DNA of 64,000 bases from Cyanosarcina radialis HA8281-LM2 (GCA_019359615.1 JAHHHA010000011.1:1-64000); one strand, 5' to 3'. Positions 28,948 through 38,147 are shown, numbered from the stretch's first letter. Translations and numbers: made by a program. The notes: generated from the sequence alone by a model not told the origin.

Positions 28948-29470
28948 TCGTGGGAACGATCGGTTTGATTTCGGCGTTAAGGGTAACGAAGTACAGTTCG
29001 ATGTTCAGTTTGGGATAGCGATCGCGAATTGCTCGATAAGCTCGATTTAAATAATCAGCATGAACTTTTTGTTCTCGATCGCGATCTTGGTTTAACTTGG
29101 GGTCAATTTTATCAGCATAAGCGCTGCAATCTTGATGATCGAAAATCATCACTTTTTGAATGCGATGCAGTCGATAAGATAAATCTAACTGATCCCAAAA
29201 AGCTTGAGAATCTGCTGGATGAGGTAGTCCATTTATCGCTAAAGAAGCTCCTGCTAAAGCAGTTAAGTCATATTGATTGCTGAGGTTTTGTAGAGATAAA
29301 AAGTATCGTTCTGCTTCCAGAACGTCAGAATCGATGCAGCTTAAAACTAAAGCTTTAGTCGTTTTTTCTGCTCTAGCAGGCGCAGCAAACGACAAAATCG
29401 CGGTCGAAAGTCCTCCAGCTAAAATCGACTGGAGAAAACGGCGACGATTGATTTCACAACAATGCTTCAT
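28937..29470 (-). CDS. Tat-exported beta-carbonic-anhydrase-like protein
   Basis: A 177-residue protein with a twin-arginine signal (INRRRFLQSILAGG, then a hydrophobic stretch to about residue 34). The mature part shows the zinc-ligand layout of beta-carbonic anhydrases: C-x-D in LSCIDSD near residue 44 and H-x-x-C in FDHQDCSAY near 111. It is shorter than classical beta-CAs (about 200-220 mature residues) and the rest diverges. It may be a real periplasmic carbonic anhydrase or a zinc-binding relative with another role. No carbon-uptake gene is adjacent. Confidence 0.7.
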   Translation of the reverse strand: MKHCCEINRRRFLQSILAGGLSTAILSFAAPARAEKTTKALVLSCIDSDVLEAERYFLSLQNLSNQYDLTALAGASLAINGLPHPADSQAFWDQLDLSYRLHRIQKVMIFDHQDCSAYADKIDPKLNQDRDREQKVHADYLNRAYRAIRDRYPKLNIELYFVTLNAEIKPIVPTITP

Positions 29471-29541
29471 GGTTGATGCCTAAACAAAATCGATCGCCCA
29501 GATTGTTCCTAGACCGATGCCCGATGCCCGATGTCCCATTC

Positions 29542-30528
29542 TCACTGCTTGGGATGCTGGACGAAGAAATCCCAAATAGCTTGGGTAGCATCAAGATCGC
29601 GAGAAAGATTTTTGTCAGCTTTAATCCTGGGGTTAACTATCAGTCCAGGCCAGCCATGTCCCCCACCTTCAATAGCATATAGCATTACTCCCGTACCGCG
29701 CTGACACCCCGAATAAGTCTGACTTTGGACGCGCGTACCGTCATTGGGATCGACATCTGGCAATTGCTGGGTTTCGGGTTGGGCAGAACACCCATTTAAC
29801 TTCACCCAGCTAGCGATCGCTGAATTTACAGATATCACTTTGCCGCCTTTTTTGCCATCGACTGCACCACCTTCCCACTTGACTATTGGATCGGCCGTAC
29901 CGTGAATTTCTAAGATCGAGATGGGTTGTTGCTTGCCAAAGAGAGGAGCAATCGGTTGTTTGGTCTTGGGAGCGATGGGAATGCTACCAGCCACCGAAGC
30001 GATCGCGGCAATTTTGGGAGATAATTCGGCTGCTAACCGATAAGCTAACATTCCGCCATTCGAGTGTCCGGCGATGTAAACCCGCTGGCGATCGATGTTG
30101 TAATATCTTTGCAAGTAAAAAATTAAGCTAGCAATAAACTGCACGTCATTGACGTTTTGGGTTTTACCGTGCTTTTTAGGTTGACGGCCATCATTCCAAC
30201 GACGATCGATGCCGTTGGGATAAACTACGATAAAACCTTCTTTGTCAGCCAACAAGCTAAAGCCAGTTTTTTCTGCCATCGCCCGGCCCGTAGCGCCGCT
30301 GCCGTGTAAAACAATGACTAACGGCACGGGTTTTTTCGGATCGTAAGATGGCGGTACGTGCAAGAAAAAACTCCGCTGCCATCTGCCAACTCGCAGCGAT
30401 CCTCGATCGGTTGCTGGTGTCAAAGGTGCTTGCCGAGGTGTAGTTTTTCCCATGACTTGATGGGGTAAAGCTAGCACGATGGCGATCGCAGTCGAACACC
30501 AAGTAAGCAGGAATTTACCGAGTTGCAA
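29542..30528 (-). CDS. Secreted PHB-depolymerase/feruloyl-esterase-family hydrolase (LpqC-like)
   Basis: Alpha/beta hydrolase of the esterase PHB depolymerase family (328 residues), with an N-terminal signal peptide to about residue 27. The oxyanion loop VLHGSGATGRAM lies near 71, the nucleophile Ser in AGHSNGG near 154, the acidic residue region HGTADPIVKW near 219 and the catalytic His in GGGHGWPG near 288. These proteins cleave polyester or aromatic ester bonds outside the cytoplasm; the substrate cannot be read from the sequence. Confidence 0.86.
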   Translation of the reverse strand: MQLGKFLLTWCSTAIAIVLALPHQVMGKTTPRQAPLTPATDRGSLRVGRWQRSFFLHVPPSYDPKKPVPLVIVLHGSGATGRAMAEKTGFSLLADKEGFIVVYPNGIDRRWNDGRQPKKHGKTQNVNDVQFIASLIFYLQRYYNIDRQRVYIAGHSNGGMLAYRLAAELSPKIAAIASVAGSIPIAPKTKQPIAPLFGKQQPISILEIHGTADPIVKWEGGAVDGKKGGKVISVNSAIASWVKLNGCSAQPETQQLPDVDPNDGTRVQSQTYSGCQRGTGVMLYAIEGGGHGWPGLIVNPRIKADKNLSRDLDATQAIWDFFVQHPKQ

Positions 30529-30696
30529 TGAGGTTTTCCTTTGTTAGAGCGATGATTTTTTAATAGCGCTTGTAGGTTGAGATCGTTGGCATAGCCCATG
30601 TTTGGCACGTATCCCCCCTACAGCTACGGAAAGTATACACCCACATTTAACAGGAATCGAAATTATTCGCTCGATTCAGGTGGCGATCCGAGCTAT

Positions 30697-31482
30697 TTAA
30701 ACAGATTTTTGGTTGTCAGCTAGATAAACGCTGGTAGAGTAAACCAAGCAGACACCAGAGCGATCGGCCCGCGTTTGATATAACTCTTGGAGATTAGAGA
30801 TTAACCGATCGCGGGCTACACCCGTGCGGGGAAGATAAGACGTACTATCAGCCCTACCGATCAATCCCGATAAATCTAATTCTTGCCGATAGGGAAAGTC
30901 GGATTGACGCAGATGGCTGAAGTAAGGACTGAGAAGGGTGGCATCCAAAGAGAGGGTGCGAGACTCAGCCGGATGGGAGTTTGAGGCTACCCGGACTAAC
31001 TGACTGTAGGCAGCGGTGAATTCGTCTCGGCGATCGCGGTTGTTCCATACTAAAGCCAATCGCCCGCCAGGTTTGAGAATCCGGTGAAATTCCTCTAGTG
31101 TCGGGGTGGGATCGAACCAGTGAAAAGCTTGAAAGCAAGTTACCAAATCGACTGAGGAGTCGGGGAGGTGAGTTTGTTCGGCCGTCCCAGCTTGAAAGTT
31201 TATCAGGGGATGGGGAGTTGCAGCTTCTCGCATTCCCTCGTTCGGTTCGATCGCGATTACTCGTACTCCCGCTGCGGCTAGCAATCGCGAGGATATGCCC
31301 GTACCAGCGCCGATATCGGCGGCTATTAGTTGCGCTGGGTCGCCCAATCCTTCTAAAATGGTGGCGATCGCCTCTAGTGGGTAACTAGGTCGAGATTTGG
31401 CGTAATCGGTGGCGCGATCGGTAAAGCGATCGCACGGGTTCATTTTGTAGAGTGGGGTTGATTCGTTGTTGGTTGGCGGCAT
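30697..31482 (-). CDS. Class I SAM-dependent methyltransferase
   Basis: Small-molecule-type methyltransferase (261 residues). The SAM-binding motif I is AADIGAGTGISSRLLA near residue 58, the acidic residue at the end of strand 2 is in VIAIEPNEGM, and the post-motif regions are VDLVTCFQAFHWFDP and LKPGGRLALVWNN. GAGG seven bases upstream supports the ATG at 31482; a second ATG at 31443 is possible. It belongs to the UbiE/methyltransf_11 type. The acceptor is unknown. Confidence 0.85.
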   Translation of the reverse strand: MPPTNNESTPLYKMNPCDRFTDRATDYAKSRPSYPLEAIATILEGLGDPAQLIAADIGAGTGISSRLLAAAGVRVIAIEPNEGMREAATPHPLINFQAGTAEQTHLPDSSVDLVTCFQAFHWFDPTPTLEEFHRILKPGGRLALVWNNRDRRDEFTAAYSQLVRVASNSHPAESRTLSLDATLLSPYFSHLRQSDFPYRQELDLSGLIGRADSTSYLPRTGVARDRLISNLQELYQTRADRSGVCLVYSTSVYLADNQKSV

Positions 31483-31537
31483 TCTAAATCCTCTACATTC
31501 TGAACTCCTGAACTCCTGAACTTCTAACTTCTAACTG

Positions 31538-32548
31538 CTAATTTTCATCCCAGAAGTCTCCCAAAGCTGCTAGCTGGTAGCGGTATTCAATCCGATTTAT
31601 CCAATCTTCTGGCCAGGCACCCATTCCCAGATATGCTCCGGCAAAAGCACCTGTCAAGGCAGCTAGAGAGTCAGAATCTCCCGCTGTGACGACGGCGCGA
31701 CGAATGGCCGCGATCGCATCTTCGGGAAATAACAGGAAGCATAACAAGCTAGTCGCTAAGGCTTCTTCGGCAATCCAGCCTTCACCCGTAGCGAGACAAG
31801 GATCGGCATGGCGATCGGGTTTTACTAGGGCATCATTGAGGCGATCGAGGGCCAGCATACATTCATCCCAGCCGCGAGCGATGAATTCTTCGGGAGTGTT
31901 AATTGCAGGACGTTCCCACAAAGAACCCAACCAGTCGGCATGATAAATCGATCGCTGAGAGCGGGCATACTCGTAAAGTCGGTGTGGGAGTTGTTGAGGA
32001 TTGCCCCCGGCTGCTAGATCGGCGATCGCTAAGGCAGTTAAATCGGAGGCGGCGAGGGCGGTAGGATGGCCGTGGGTGAGGGCGGCTTGAAATTGCGCGA
32101 TCGCTCCTCGCGTGGCTTCAGTTACGCCATCTTTGCCTAAAGGCAACAAACCTACGGGAGCAACTCGCATATTAGCTCCACAACCTTTGGAGTTGGCCAT
32201 GGTTGCCTGTTGCCAAGGCATATCTTTTGCGAGGTTGGCACAACCGATCAAACAGGTTCTACCGGGGGCGCGGTTGTTTTCTGGACTATTTAACCAAGTG
32301 ACGAAACCATTTCTCAATGGTGCTTCTAAACTAGCTGGAGTGTAAGGGCGTTGAGCTACCATCAAGGCTTCACCTACTGCCAAAGTCATCTGAGTATCGT
32401 CAGTGACAATCGCGGGATTGCCTACAGGTTCTCGCGGGCCGTCTGGTGGGAAAAGTCGCAGAATTCCTTCCAAGCTGAGGAATTCGGTTTCCGCACCGAG
32501 GGCATCACCGAGGGCAAGGCCGAATAAACATCCAGAGGCACGACGCAT
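31538..32548 (-). CDS. ADP-ribosylglycohydrolase family protein
   Basis: DraG/ARH-type hydrolase (336 residues) that removes ADP-ribose from proteins or related conjugates. Metal-binding motifs are seen: GDALG at 14-18, TDDTQMT near 52 and AGDSDSLAAL near 288. The ATG at 32548 has no Shine-Dalgarno sequence. Instead the leader is pyrimidine-rich (on its own strand), produced by a purine-rich minisatellite on the plus strand that begins within about 20 bp of the start codon. The first residues may therefore have been altered by the repeat. No nitrogenase gene is nearby. Confidence 0.9.
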   Translation of the reverse strand: MRRASGCLFGLALGDALGAETEFLSLEGILRLFPPDGPREPVGNPAIVTDDTQMTLAVGEALMVAQRPYTPASLEAPLRNGFVTWLNSPENNRAPGRTCLIGCANLAKDMPWQQATMANSKGCGANMRVAPVGLLPLGKDGVTEATRGAIAQFQAALTHGHPTALAASDLTALAIADLAAGGNPQQLPHRLYEYARSQRSIYHADWLGSLWERPAINTPEEFIARGWDECMLALDRLNDALVKPDRHADPCLATGEGWIAEEALATSLLCFLLFPEDAIAAIRRAVVTAGDSDSLAALTGAFAGAYLGMGAWPEDWINRIEYRYQLAALGDFWDEN

Positions 32549-32563
32549 GGGAGAGGGGGGAGA

Positions 32564-32651
32564 GGGGAGATGGGGAGATGGGGAGATGGGGAGATGGGGA
32601 GATGGGGAGATGGGGAGATGGGGAGATGGGGAGATGGGGAGATGGGGAGAT
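32564..32651. repeat. 8-bp minisatellite, 11 copies of GGGGAGAT
   Basis: Eleven perfect, uninterrupted copies of the octamer GGGGAGAT. Shorter arrays of the same unit are at about 10440-10478 and 25255-25285. The array abuts the start of the ADP-ribosylglycohydrolase gene and runs into the 71-bp repeat shared with crtD. Copy number is likely to vary by slippage. Confidence 0.9.
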
Positions 32652-32682
32652 GGGGAGAGAGAGGAGAGGGCGAGGGCGAGAG

Positions 32683-32753
32683 AAAAGGAAATTCTTAACT
32701 CAAAACTCTCTTTTCACTCAACACTCAACACTCAACACTTAACACTTCCAAAG
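32683..32753. repeat. 71-bp dispersed repeat (shared with crtD)
   Basis: Intergenic copy with AAAAGGAAATTCTTAACTCA at its left end and CACTCAACACTCAACAC-type tandem units. By eye it differs at two positions from 16480-16550 inside crtD. Confidence 0.85.
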
Positions 32754-32769
32754 TTCCTGAACTTCTTAA

Positions 32770-34161
32770 TTATCGTCTAGCAACACCATCTTGACGAGCG
32801 GCGCGTTGAACGGCAGCGGCTACGGTGGTTGATACTCGCTGGTCGAAAACTGAGGGGATGATGTATTCAGGGCTGAGATCGACTGGATTGACTAGAGAAG
32901 CGATCGCGCTGGCGGCTTCTAAATACATATTGGTAGTAATGACATTCGCCCGACAATCTAAAGCACCGCGAAATACTCCCGGAAAGGCGAGGACGTTGTT
33001 AATTTGATTGGGATAGTCGCTGCGTCCGGTGGCAATGACAGCCACGTCGTTGCCAACTAATTCTGGCTGTACTTCTGGGACGGGATTGGCCATGGCAAAT
33101 ACGATCGGATCTTTGGCCATCGAGCGTACCATGTCTGGGGTGACTAACCCAGGACCGCTGACTCCGATAAAAATATCAGCACCCACGAAGGCATCCGCTA
33201 GCAAGCCAGATTTAGTCGAGGCGAATTGACGCTTTTGCTCGGTGAGATCTAAGCGATCGCTCGATACAATCCCTTTGGTGTCGCACAGTAAGATCTCAGT
33301 AGCACCAGCTTTTTGCAGCAAGTGAGCGATCGCAATCCCAGCGGCACCAGCCCCATTAATGATAATTCGCACTGACTCTAGGGATTTTTTGACTAATTTG
33401 AGGGCGTTTATTAAAGCGGCGAGAGTAACTATCGCCGTGCCGTGTTGGTCGTCGTGAAATACCGGAATATCTAACTCTTGCCGCAGTCTCGATTCCACTT
33501 CAAAGCAGCGAGGGGCGCTAATATCTTCTAAGTTCACGCCGCCGAATGCTGGGGCAATGTTGACGACGGTGCGCACGATTTCATCTGGATCTTGGCTTTG
33601 CAAGCAGATGGGAAAAGCATCAATCCCAGCAAATTCTTTAAATAACATGGCTTTGCCTTCCATCACTGGCAAGGAAGCTGCCGCCCCCAAGTTACCCAAT
33701 CCTAAAACGGCACTGCCATCGGTGACGATCGCGACTGTATTGCTTTTGATCGTGAGGTTGTAAACTTGTTCTGGCTCTTGAGCGATCGCCTGACAAACTC
33801 TTCCCACTCCAGGGGTATAAGCCATGGCCAAATCGCCGTAGTTGTTAATCGAAATGCGGCTTTTAATGGCAATTTTACCGCCGCGATGCAAGTTGAAGGT
33901 GCGATCGTAGACATCGAGAACTTTGATATCTGGCAGCGCCTTGATTACTTGCACGATTTGTTCGGCGTGTTCGGTGCTGGCTGCCTCTACAGTGAGATCG
34001 CGAGTGGAAACTTTTCGCGTTTGCTCGATTAAATCGATTTGTCCTAAGTTGCCTCCCAAAGCCGCGATCGCTTGGGTTACTCCAGCTAGCATCCCCGATC
34101 GATTGGGAAGTTGCAAGCGCATGGTGAGACTGAAAGAGGAACTGGGGGTGATTTCTACCAT
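32770..34161 (-). CDS. NAD(P)-dependent malic enzyme with N-terminal ACT domain
   Basis: Converts malate to pyruvate and CO2. The protein has 463 residues: an ACT regulatory domain at about 10-85 (LTMRLQLPNRSGMLAGVTQA), the malic domain (SRISINNYGDLAMAYTPGVG near 100, VTDGSAVLGLGNLGA near 148, VFHDDQHGTAIV near 235) and the NAD-binding domain (IINGAGAAGIAIAHLLQKAG near 267). The ACT domain at the N-terminus suggests control by an amino acid or similar ligand. There is no partner phosphotransacetylase domain. Monocistronic. Confidence 0.93.
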   Translation of the reverse strand: MVEITPSSSFSLTMRLQLPNRSGMLAGVTQAIAALGGNLGQIDLIEQTRKVSTRDLTVEAASTEHAEQIVQVIKALPDIKVLDVYDRTFNLHRGGKIAIKSRISINNYGDLAMAYTPGVGRVCQAIAQEPEQVYNLTIKSNTVAIVTDGSAVLGLGNLGAAASLPVMEGKAMLFKEFAGIDAFPICLQSQDPDEIVRTVVNIAPAFGGVNLEDISAPRCFEVESRLRQELDIPVFHDDQHGTAIVTLAALINALKLVKKSLESVRIIINGAGAAGIAIAHLLQKAGATEILLCDTKGIVSSDRLDLTEQKRQFASTKSGLLADAFVGADIFIGVSGPGLVTPDMVRSMAKDPIVFAMANPVPEVQPELVGNDVAVIATGRSDYPNQINNVLAFPGVFRGALDCRANVITTNMYLEAASAIASLVNPVDLSPEYIIPSVFDQRVSTTVAAAVQRAARQDGVARR

Positions 34162-34334
34162 CAGTGTTGTTTTGCCCTGCCAAACCCTAGAATTTAACGA
34201 TTCTATCTTTTAACAGGTAAGCAAAATTAAATATCTAGGTCAAGGTCAGGGAACGGAGATATAAGGAACGAACCACATAGACGAGCCAGCGGCTTCCCGC
34301 AGGGTAGGCACAAAGGACACAAAGAAATCTGAAC

Positions 34335-35603
34335 CTATTGGCGGTGCAGGTTTTGAGCCGCGATAAATGACAAACCATTCTCGGTCAAGGCTTTGGCCGT
34401 AGCGTTGGCGGCATCGAATTTGTCCAAGAAGTTCAATGTTAGGTGTTCCCAATCACCAGCGGCGATAATTTCCTGTTTGTCGCGGAAGTAATCGAGAATA
34501 TCCGAAGGATGCGATCGCGTCTGCTCGACTTTTGGATTTCCGCCCTCGTGTTTGGCCGAAATATTGGGGATGCGATCGCCTATTTCTAGCAATTCCTGGC
34601 GGCGATCGTATGGCTGTCTGACGATGCTTTTCCAGGTATTAGTGATGTGGTGTTCAAACCGGACGATATTTTCTAAATCGAGTGCTTGCCGAAATTGGCT
34701 GGTAATCTCGATCGTCTCGTTGTTGACCGAATTGCTCCAGTTAAACCCAACTAAAGGCGAACTACCATCATCCCTAGAAAATAGTTTGGCAGTCAATAAA
34801 GTCCACAAGGCTGAATAGGGGTTGTCGTTCCCCATAAAAACTGAGATTTTGAACTCAATATCGATGCCGAGACGGTGCAGAAGATAACCTAACATCACCG
34901 TTCCGGGATTGAGATTCAATACCTGCCGAATGCCGTAGTTAGTGTAGTAGTACAGGTACTCGTCCAGCCATTGCAGAGCGTGAGTATTGGGTTGCCCGAC
35001 ACCGCCAAAGTAGCCAGTCAGGGTTTCCGTTCCTCCTAAATGCACGTTGGAACCATCTGTGCCTTTAGTATCGAGGGTTTCCACTAGGCTCGCACCGATA
35101 ATTTGCATCGCCGCTGCCACTGCTGGTAAATCGCCATCGGCTTCCTGTTCTTTCATTTTCCGCACCCTAATCCAGCGTCCCGGCATGATGGATTGTTGGG
35201 CGATCGCTCTTTTGGCTGCTGCTATTATCCAGGGGAAATATTGACAGGCACTAATTTCTAAAGTGACGGCAAAATCGTCATTAAATATGAATTTATCGGT
35301 TTTATCTCCCAATACTTGCTGGCGATAATCGCTAATACTAATAAAAGCTCCTTCCTCGATTCGATCTTTGAGCCAGTGTAGATCGGTTAAATATTCCGAT
35401 CGAGTTTTTTCTACTTGCTTTATCAGAGACGAGAACTCCATTGCTTGTTTGGCTTTGGTATTGATTTCCTCTGGCGTGCCGTACTTGGCAACCACATTGA
35501 GAAAATCGTCGATCGCTCGCATATTTGGAGCCATCAAAACCGCGTTAATCGCCTCTAACTTGTTAGGTGAAATTTTTAATCTTTCTCGTAAATTCTCCAT
35601 CAT
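34335..35603 (-). CDS. Unrecognised 422-residue protein in the threonine-to-glycine cluster
   Basis: I do not recognise this family. The protein is soluble, with mixed alpha/beta segments and two glycine-rich stretches: DGSNVHLGGTETLTGYFGG near residue 200 and NLNPGTVMLGYLLHRLGID near 248. VFMGNDNPYSALWTLL and LVGFNWSNSVNNETIE follow, which might line an active site, possibly of a TIM-barrel-like enzyme. It is the third gene on the minus strand after the threonine dehydrogenase and kbl, so a role near 2-amino-3-ketobutyrate or glycine metabolism is an inference from position only. A 236-bp repeat-bearing gap separates it from kbl. Confidence 0.7.
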   Translation of the reverse strand: MMENLRERLKISPNKLEAINAVLMAPNMRAIDDFLNVVAKYGTPEEINTKAKQAMEFSSLIKQVEKTRSEYLTDLHWLKDRIEEGAFISISDYRQQVLGDKTDKFIFNDDFAVTLEISACQYFPWIIAAAKRAIAQQSIMPGRWIRVRKMKEQEADGDLPAVAAAMQIIGASLVETLDTKGTDGSNVHLGGTETLTGYFGGVGQPNTHALQWLDEYLYYYTNYGIRQVLNLNPGTVMLGYLLHRLGIDIEFKISVFMGNDNPYSALWTLLTAKLFSRDDGSSPLVGFNWSNSVNNETIEITSQFRQALDLENIVRFEHHITNTWKSIVRQPYDRRQELLEIGDRIPNISAKHEGGNPKVEQTRSHPSDILDYFRDKQEIIAAGDWEHLTLNFLDKFDAANATAKALTENGLSFIAAQNLHRQ

Positions 35604-35766
35604 GGCAATCGACTCCTAGAAATTTTTTTAACAATCGGTTTGGAAGCATCTGTGTTTATCTGTGTGCATCTGTGGTTTTTATTATTTCAATTTCAATTAG
35701 GCGAGGTTGGTATGACAGGACGGGTTCGATCGCATCGTTAATGGTTGGGGGGATAACAGGGCTGAG

Positions 35767-35844
35767 GTTATCGGTGTGGCAGGGCGGGTTTGATTTGACA
35801 TTAACTGTGAGCGGCAAACATAACTGGCAAAACCCGCCCCTACG
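35767..35844. repeat. GGCGGGTTT inverted-ended repeat, copy 1
   Basis: Begins TTATCGGTGTGGCAGGGCGG and ends GGCAAAACCCGCCCCTACG, so the outer parts pair as GGGCGGGTTT/AAACCCGCCC. A second copy with the same end words is at 57504-57582, with a different core. The right end supplies the last codons and stop of kbl. Confidence 0.7.
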
Positions 35845-37033
35845 GGCGGATGACTCCGTACTTTTTCCCAACCTGCGTAAACGCATCAATACATTTGTCG
35901 AGATGTTCTTGGGTATGGGCAGCAGATACTTGGACGCGAATTCTGGCTTGGCCTTGAGGAACCACGGGATAGCTAAAACCGATCGCATATATCCCCTCAT
36001 CCAACAAATCCCGTGCCATATCCTGGGCTAACTGAGCCTCATAGAGCATAATCGGCACGATCGGGTGAATGCCAGGTTTGATTTCAAAACCCCTATCGCT
36101 CATGGCAGTGCGGAAGTAGCGAGCATTCGCCATCAACCGTTCCCGTAATTCGGCGGTGCGATCGAGCAAATCCAAAACTTTGATGCTGGTATAAGCGATC
36201 GCGGGTGCGAGAGTGTTAGAAAACAGATAAGGACGCGATCGCTGTCTGAGCAAGTCAATAATTACTTTGCGTCCGCTGGTAAAGCCACCAGATGCCCCCC
36301 CTAAAGCTTTTCCCAAGGTGCTAGTAATCAAATCCACTCGCCCCATCACCCCACAATGTTCGATCGAACCGCGTCCGGTGGTCCCTAAAACGCCAGTAGC
36401 ATGACTGTCATCGACCATAACCAAAGCATCATAGCGATCGGCTAGGTCGCAAATTGTCTCCAATTTGGCAATATCGCCATCCATACTGAAGACTCCATCA
36501 GTGGCAATCAGGCGGATTTTGGCAGGTTGTGACTCTTGCAATACCCGTTGCAACTCCTGCATATCGCTGTGAGCGAACCGATACCGCTTAGCTTTGCACA
36601 ACCGAACGCCGTCGATGATGCTGGCATGGTTGAGAGCATCGCTGATGACGGCACAATCGGCATCTAAAATAGTTTCAAACAGTCCAGCATTGGCATCAAA
36701 ACAAGAGCTATAAAGAATGGTGTCTTCAGTTCCAAGAAATTCTGAAATTTTGGCTTCCAGTTCTTGGTGAATTGTTTGCGTCCCGCAAATGAAACGTACC
36801 GACGACAGCCCAAAGCCATATTTGGCGACTCCTTGTTGCGCCGCTGCAATTAGATCGGGATGGTTAGATAGACCTAAATAGTTGTTAGCGCAGAAGTTAA
36901 TCGCCTGTTTGCCTCCCTGGATTTCAATCTCTGCACCTTGGGGAGAAGTTAAAATCCGCTCCTGTTTTTCCAAACCAGATTGGCGAATATCGTCGAGAAT
37001 CGATCGAAAAATAGCTGTATGTTTGATATTCAT
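35840..37033 (-). CDS. kbl: Glycine C-acetyltransferase (2-amino-3-ketobutyrate CoA ligase)
   Basis: PLP enzyme of the alpha-oxoamine synthase family (397 residues) that cleaves 2-amino-3-ketobutyrate with CoA to glycine and acetyl-CoA. Seen are FCANNYLGLSNHPDL near residue 46, SVRFICGTQTIHQELE near 78, VDDSHATGVLG near 207 and the PLP lysine in TLGKALGGASGG near 242. It follows the threonine dehydrogenase gene on the same strand, completing the threonine-to-glycine route. The last codons and stop are formed by the end of a dispersed repeat (35767-35844), so the C-terminal residues may be non-native. Confidence 0.94.
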   Translation of the reverse strand: MNIKHTAIFRSILDDIRQSGLEKQERILTSPQGAEIEIQGGKQAINFCANNYLGLSNHPDLIAAAQQGVAKYGFGLSSVRFICGTQTIHQELEAKISEFLGTEDTILYSSCFDANAGLFETILDADCAVISDALNHASIIDGVRLCKAKRYRFAHSDMQELQRVLQESQPAKIRLIATDGVFSMDGDIAKLETICDLADRYDALVMVDDSHATGVLGTTGRGSIEHCGVMGRVDLITSTLGKALGGASGGFTSGRKVIIDLLRQRSRPYLFSNTLAPAIAYTSIKVLDLLDRTAELRERLMANARYFRTAMSDRGFEIKPGIHPIVPIMLYEAQLAQDMARDLLDEGIYAIGFSYPVVPQGQARIRVQVSAAHTQEHLDKCIDAFTQVGKKYGVIRP

Positions 37034-37074
37034 AATTAGGAGTTCAGCAGTTTAGTTATAGGGGCGAAGCATTA

Positions 37075-37170
37075 TTTTGGATATATAACGCAGATGAACG
37101 ACGGATGAACGCAGATAAACGCAGATAAACGCAGATGCTTTTGATGAGTTATCAACTTGTGCGAGAGATC
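37075..37170. repeat. ACGCAGAT-type MITE-like repeat, copy 2
   Basis: GGATATATAACGCAGATGAA followed by further ACGCAGATAA units and an end reading GATGAGTTATCAACTTGTGC. It lies between the threonine dehydrogenase and kbl genes. Related to 4456-4540 and 52337-52420. Confidence 0.65.
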
Positions 37171-38147
37171 TATATTTTTTTGACTTTTGACTTTTGACTT
37201 TTGATTTGGCTCAACATATCCCGGACGATCGCTTGCAAGTCGTATTTATGCTGCCATCCCCAATCGTTTCTAGCTGAGGAATCGTCGATCGTCGAGGGCC
37301 AGGAATCGGCGATCGCTTGCCGAAAATCGGGGGCATACTCGCAGGTAAAATCTGGCAAGTGTTGTTGAATTTCTGCTACCAGTTCGGCGGCCGAGAAACT
37401 CACCGCTGTCAGGTTGTAGCTAGTGCGAATTTTAATTCCTGCCTCGTCTGCTGCCATCAGTTGTAAAATTGCGGCGATCGCATCTGGCATATACATCATC
37501 GGCAAGCGGGTATCTGGACGCACGAAACAGGTATAACTGCCGTGTTTGATGGCTTCGTAAAATATTTCTACAGCGAAATCGGTGGTTCCACCTCCAGGTA
37601 AGGTGTTGTAACTAATAATTCCTGGCAGTCGCAGGCTGCGGACATCGACTCCAAATCGTTGGGCGTAATAGTTACACAACAACTCTCCAGTTACTTTAGT
37701 AATTCCATACATGGTGGATGGATCTTCTACAGCGATCTGGGGGGTATCTAATTTGGGGGTATGGGGGCCAAAGACGGCTATGGAACTCGGCCAAAACACC
37801 TTTAATTGATGAGATTTGGCTACTTCTAGAACGTTCTTCAGCCCGTTAACATTCACATCCCAACACAGATCGGGATTTTGTTCGCCCTTGGCTGATAGTA
37901 AACTAGCTAAGTGATAGATTGTACCTACCTGATACTGTTTGACAATTTCTTCTAGTCGCTGTCGATCGCTGACATCCAAAACTTCATAGGAAAGAGACTC
38001 TATATTTGGGGCAGCGCTGCGACTGCTTTCAATTACCTGTTTGTTTCCGTAGCGTCGGCGTAATTCCACGACTAGATCGCTACCGATCTGTCCTCTAGAA
38101 CCTGTCACTAAGATCGTATTATTCATAATTGCCAATAAAAACTTCAC
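37170..38147 (-). CDS. SDR-type L-threonine 3-dehydrogenase / NAD-dependent epimerase family
   Basis: Extended SDR protein (325 residues) of the short-chain threonine dehydrogenase group, which oxidises threonine to 2-amino-3-ketobutyrate. NAD-binding loop GSRGQIGSDLV (residues 17-27), catalytic YGITK near 147, and SLRLPGIISYNTLPGGGTTDFA near 170, typical of this enzyme. Adjacency to kbl supports the call. The C-terminal tail IKSQKSKVKK is encoded by tandem TGACTTT units (37179-37205) like those in intergenic repeats, so the gene end has been rewritten by a repeat. A second start, the ATG at 38126, would shorten it by seven residues. Confidence 0.88.
   Translation of the reverse strand: MKFLLAIMNNTILVTGSRGQIGSDLVVELRRRYGNKQVIESSRSAAPNIESLSYEVLDVSDRQRLEEIVKQYQVGTIYHLASLLSAKGEQNPDLCWDVNVNGLKNVLEVAKSHQLKVFWPSSIAVFGPHTPKLDTPQIAVEDPSTMYGITKVTGELLCNYYAQRFGVDVRSLRLPGIISYNTLPGGGTTDFAVEIFYEAIKHGSYTCFVRPDTRLPMMYMPDAIAAILQLMAADEAGIKIRTSYNLTAVSFSAAELVAEIQQHLPDFTCEYAPDFRQAIADSWPSTIDDSSARNDWGWQHKYDLQAIVRDMLSQIKSQKSKVKKI

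Noticed and set aside
10440-32651. Purine-rich octamer arrays as CRISPR-like arrays
   Set aside because: The repeats are directly adjacent, with no spacers and no cas genes. They are minisatellites.
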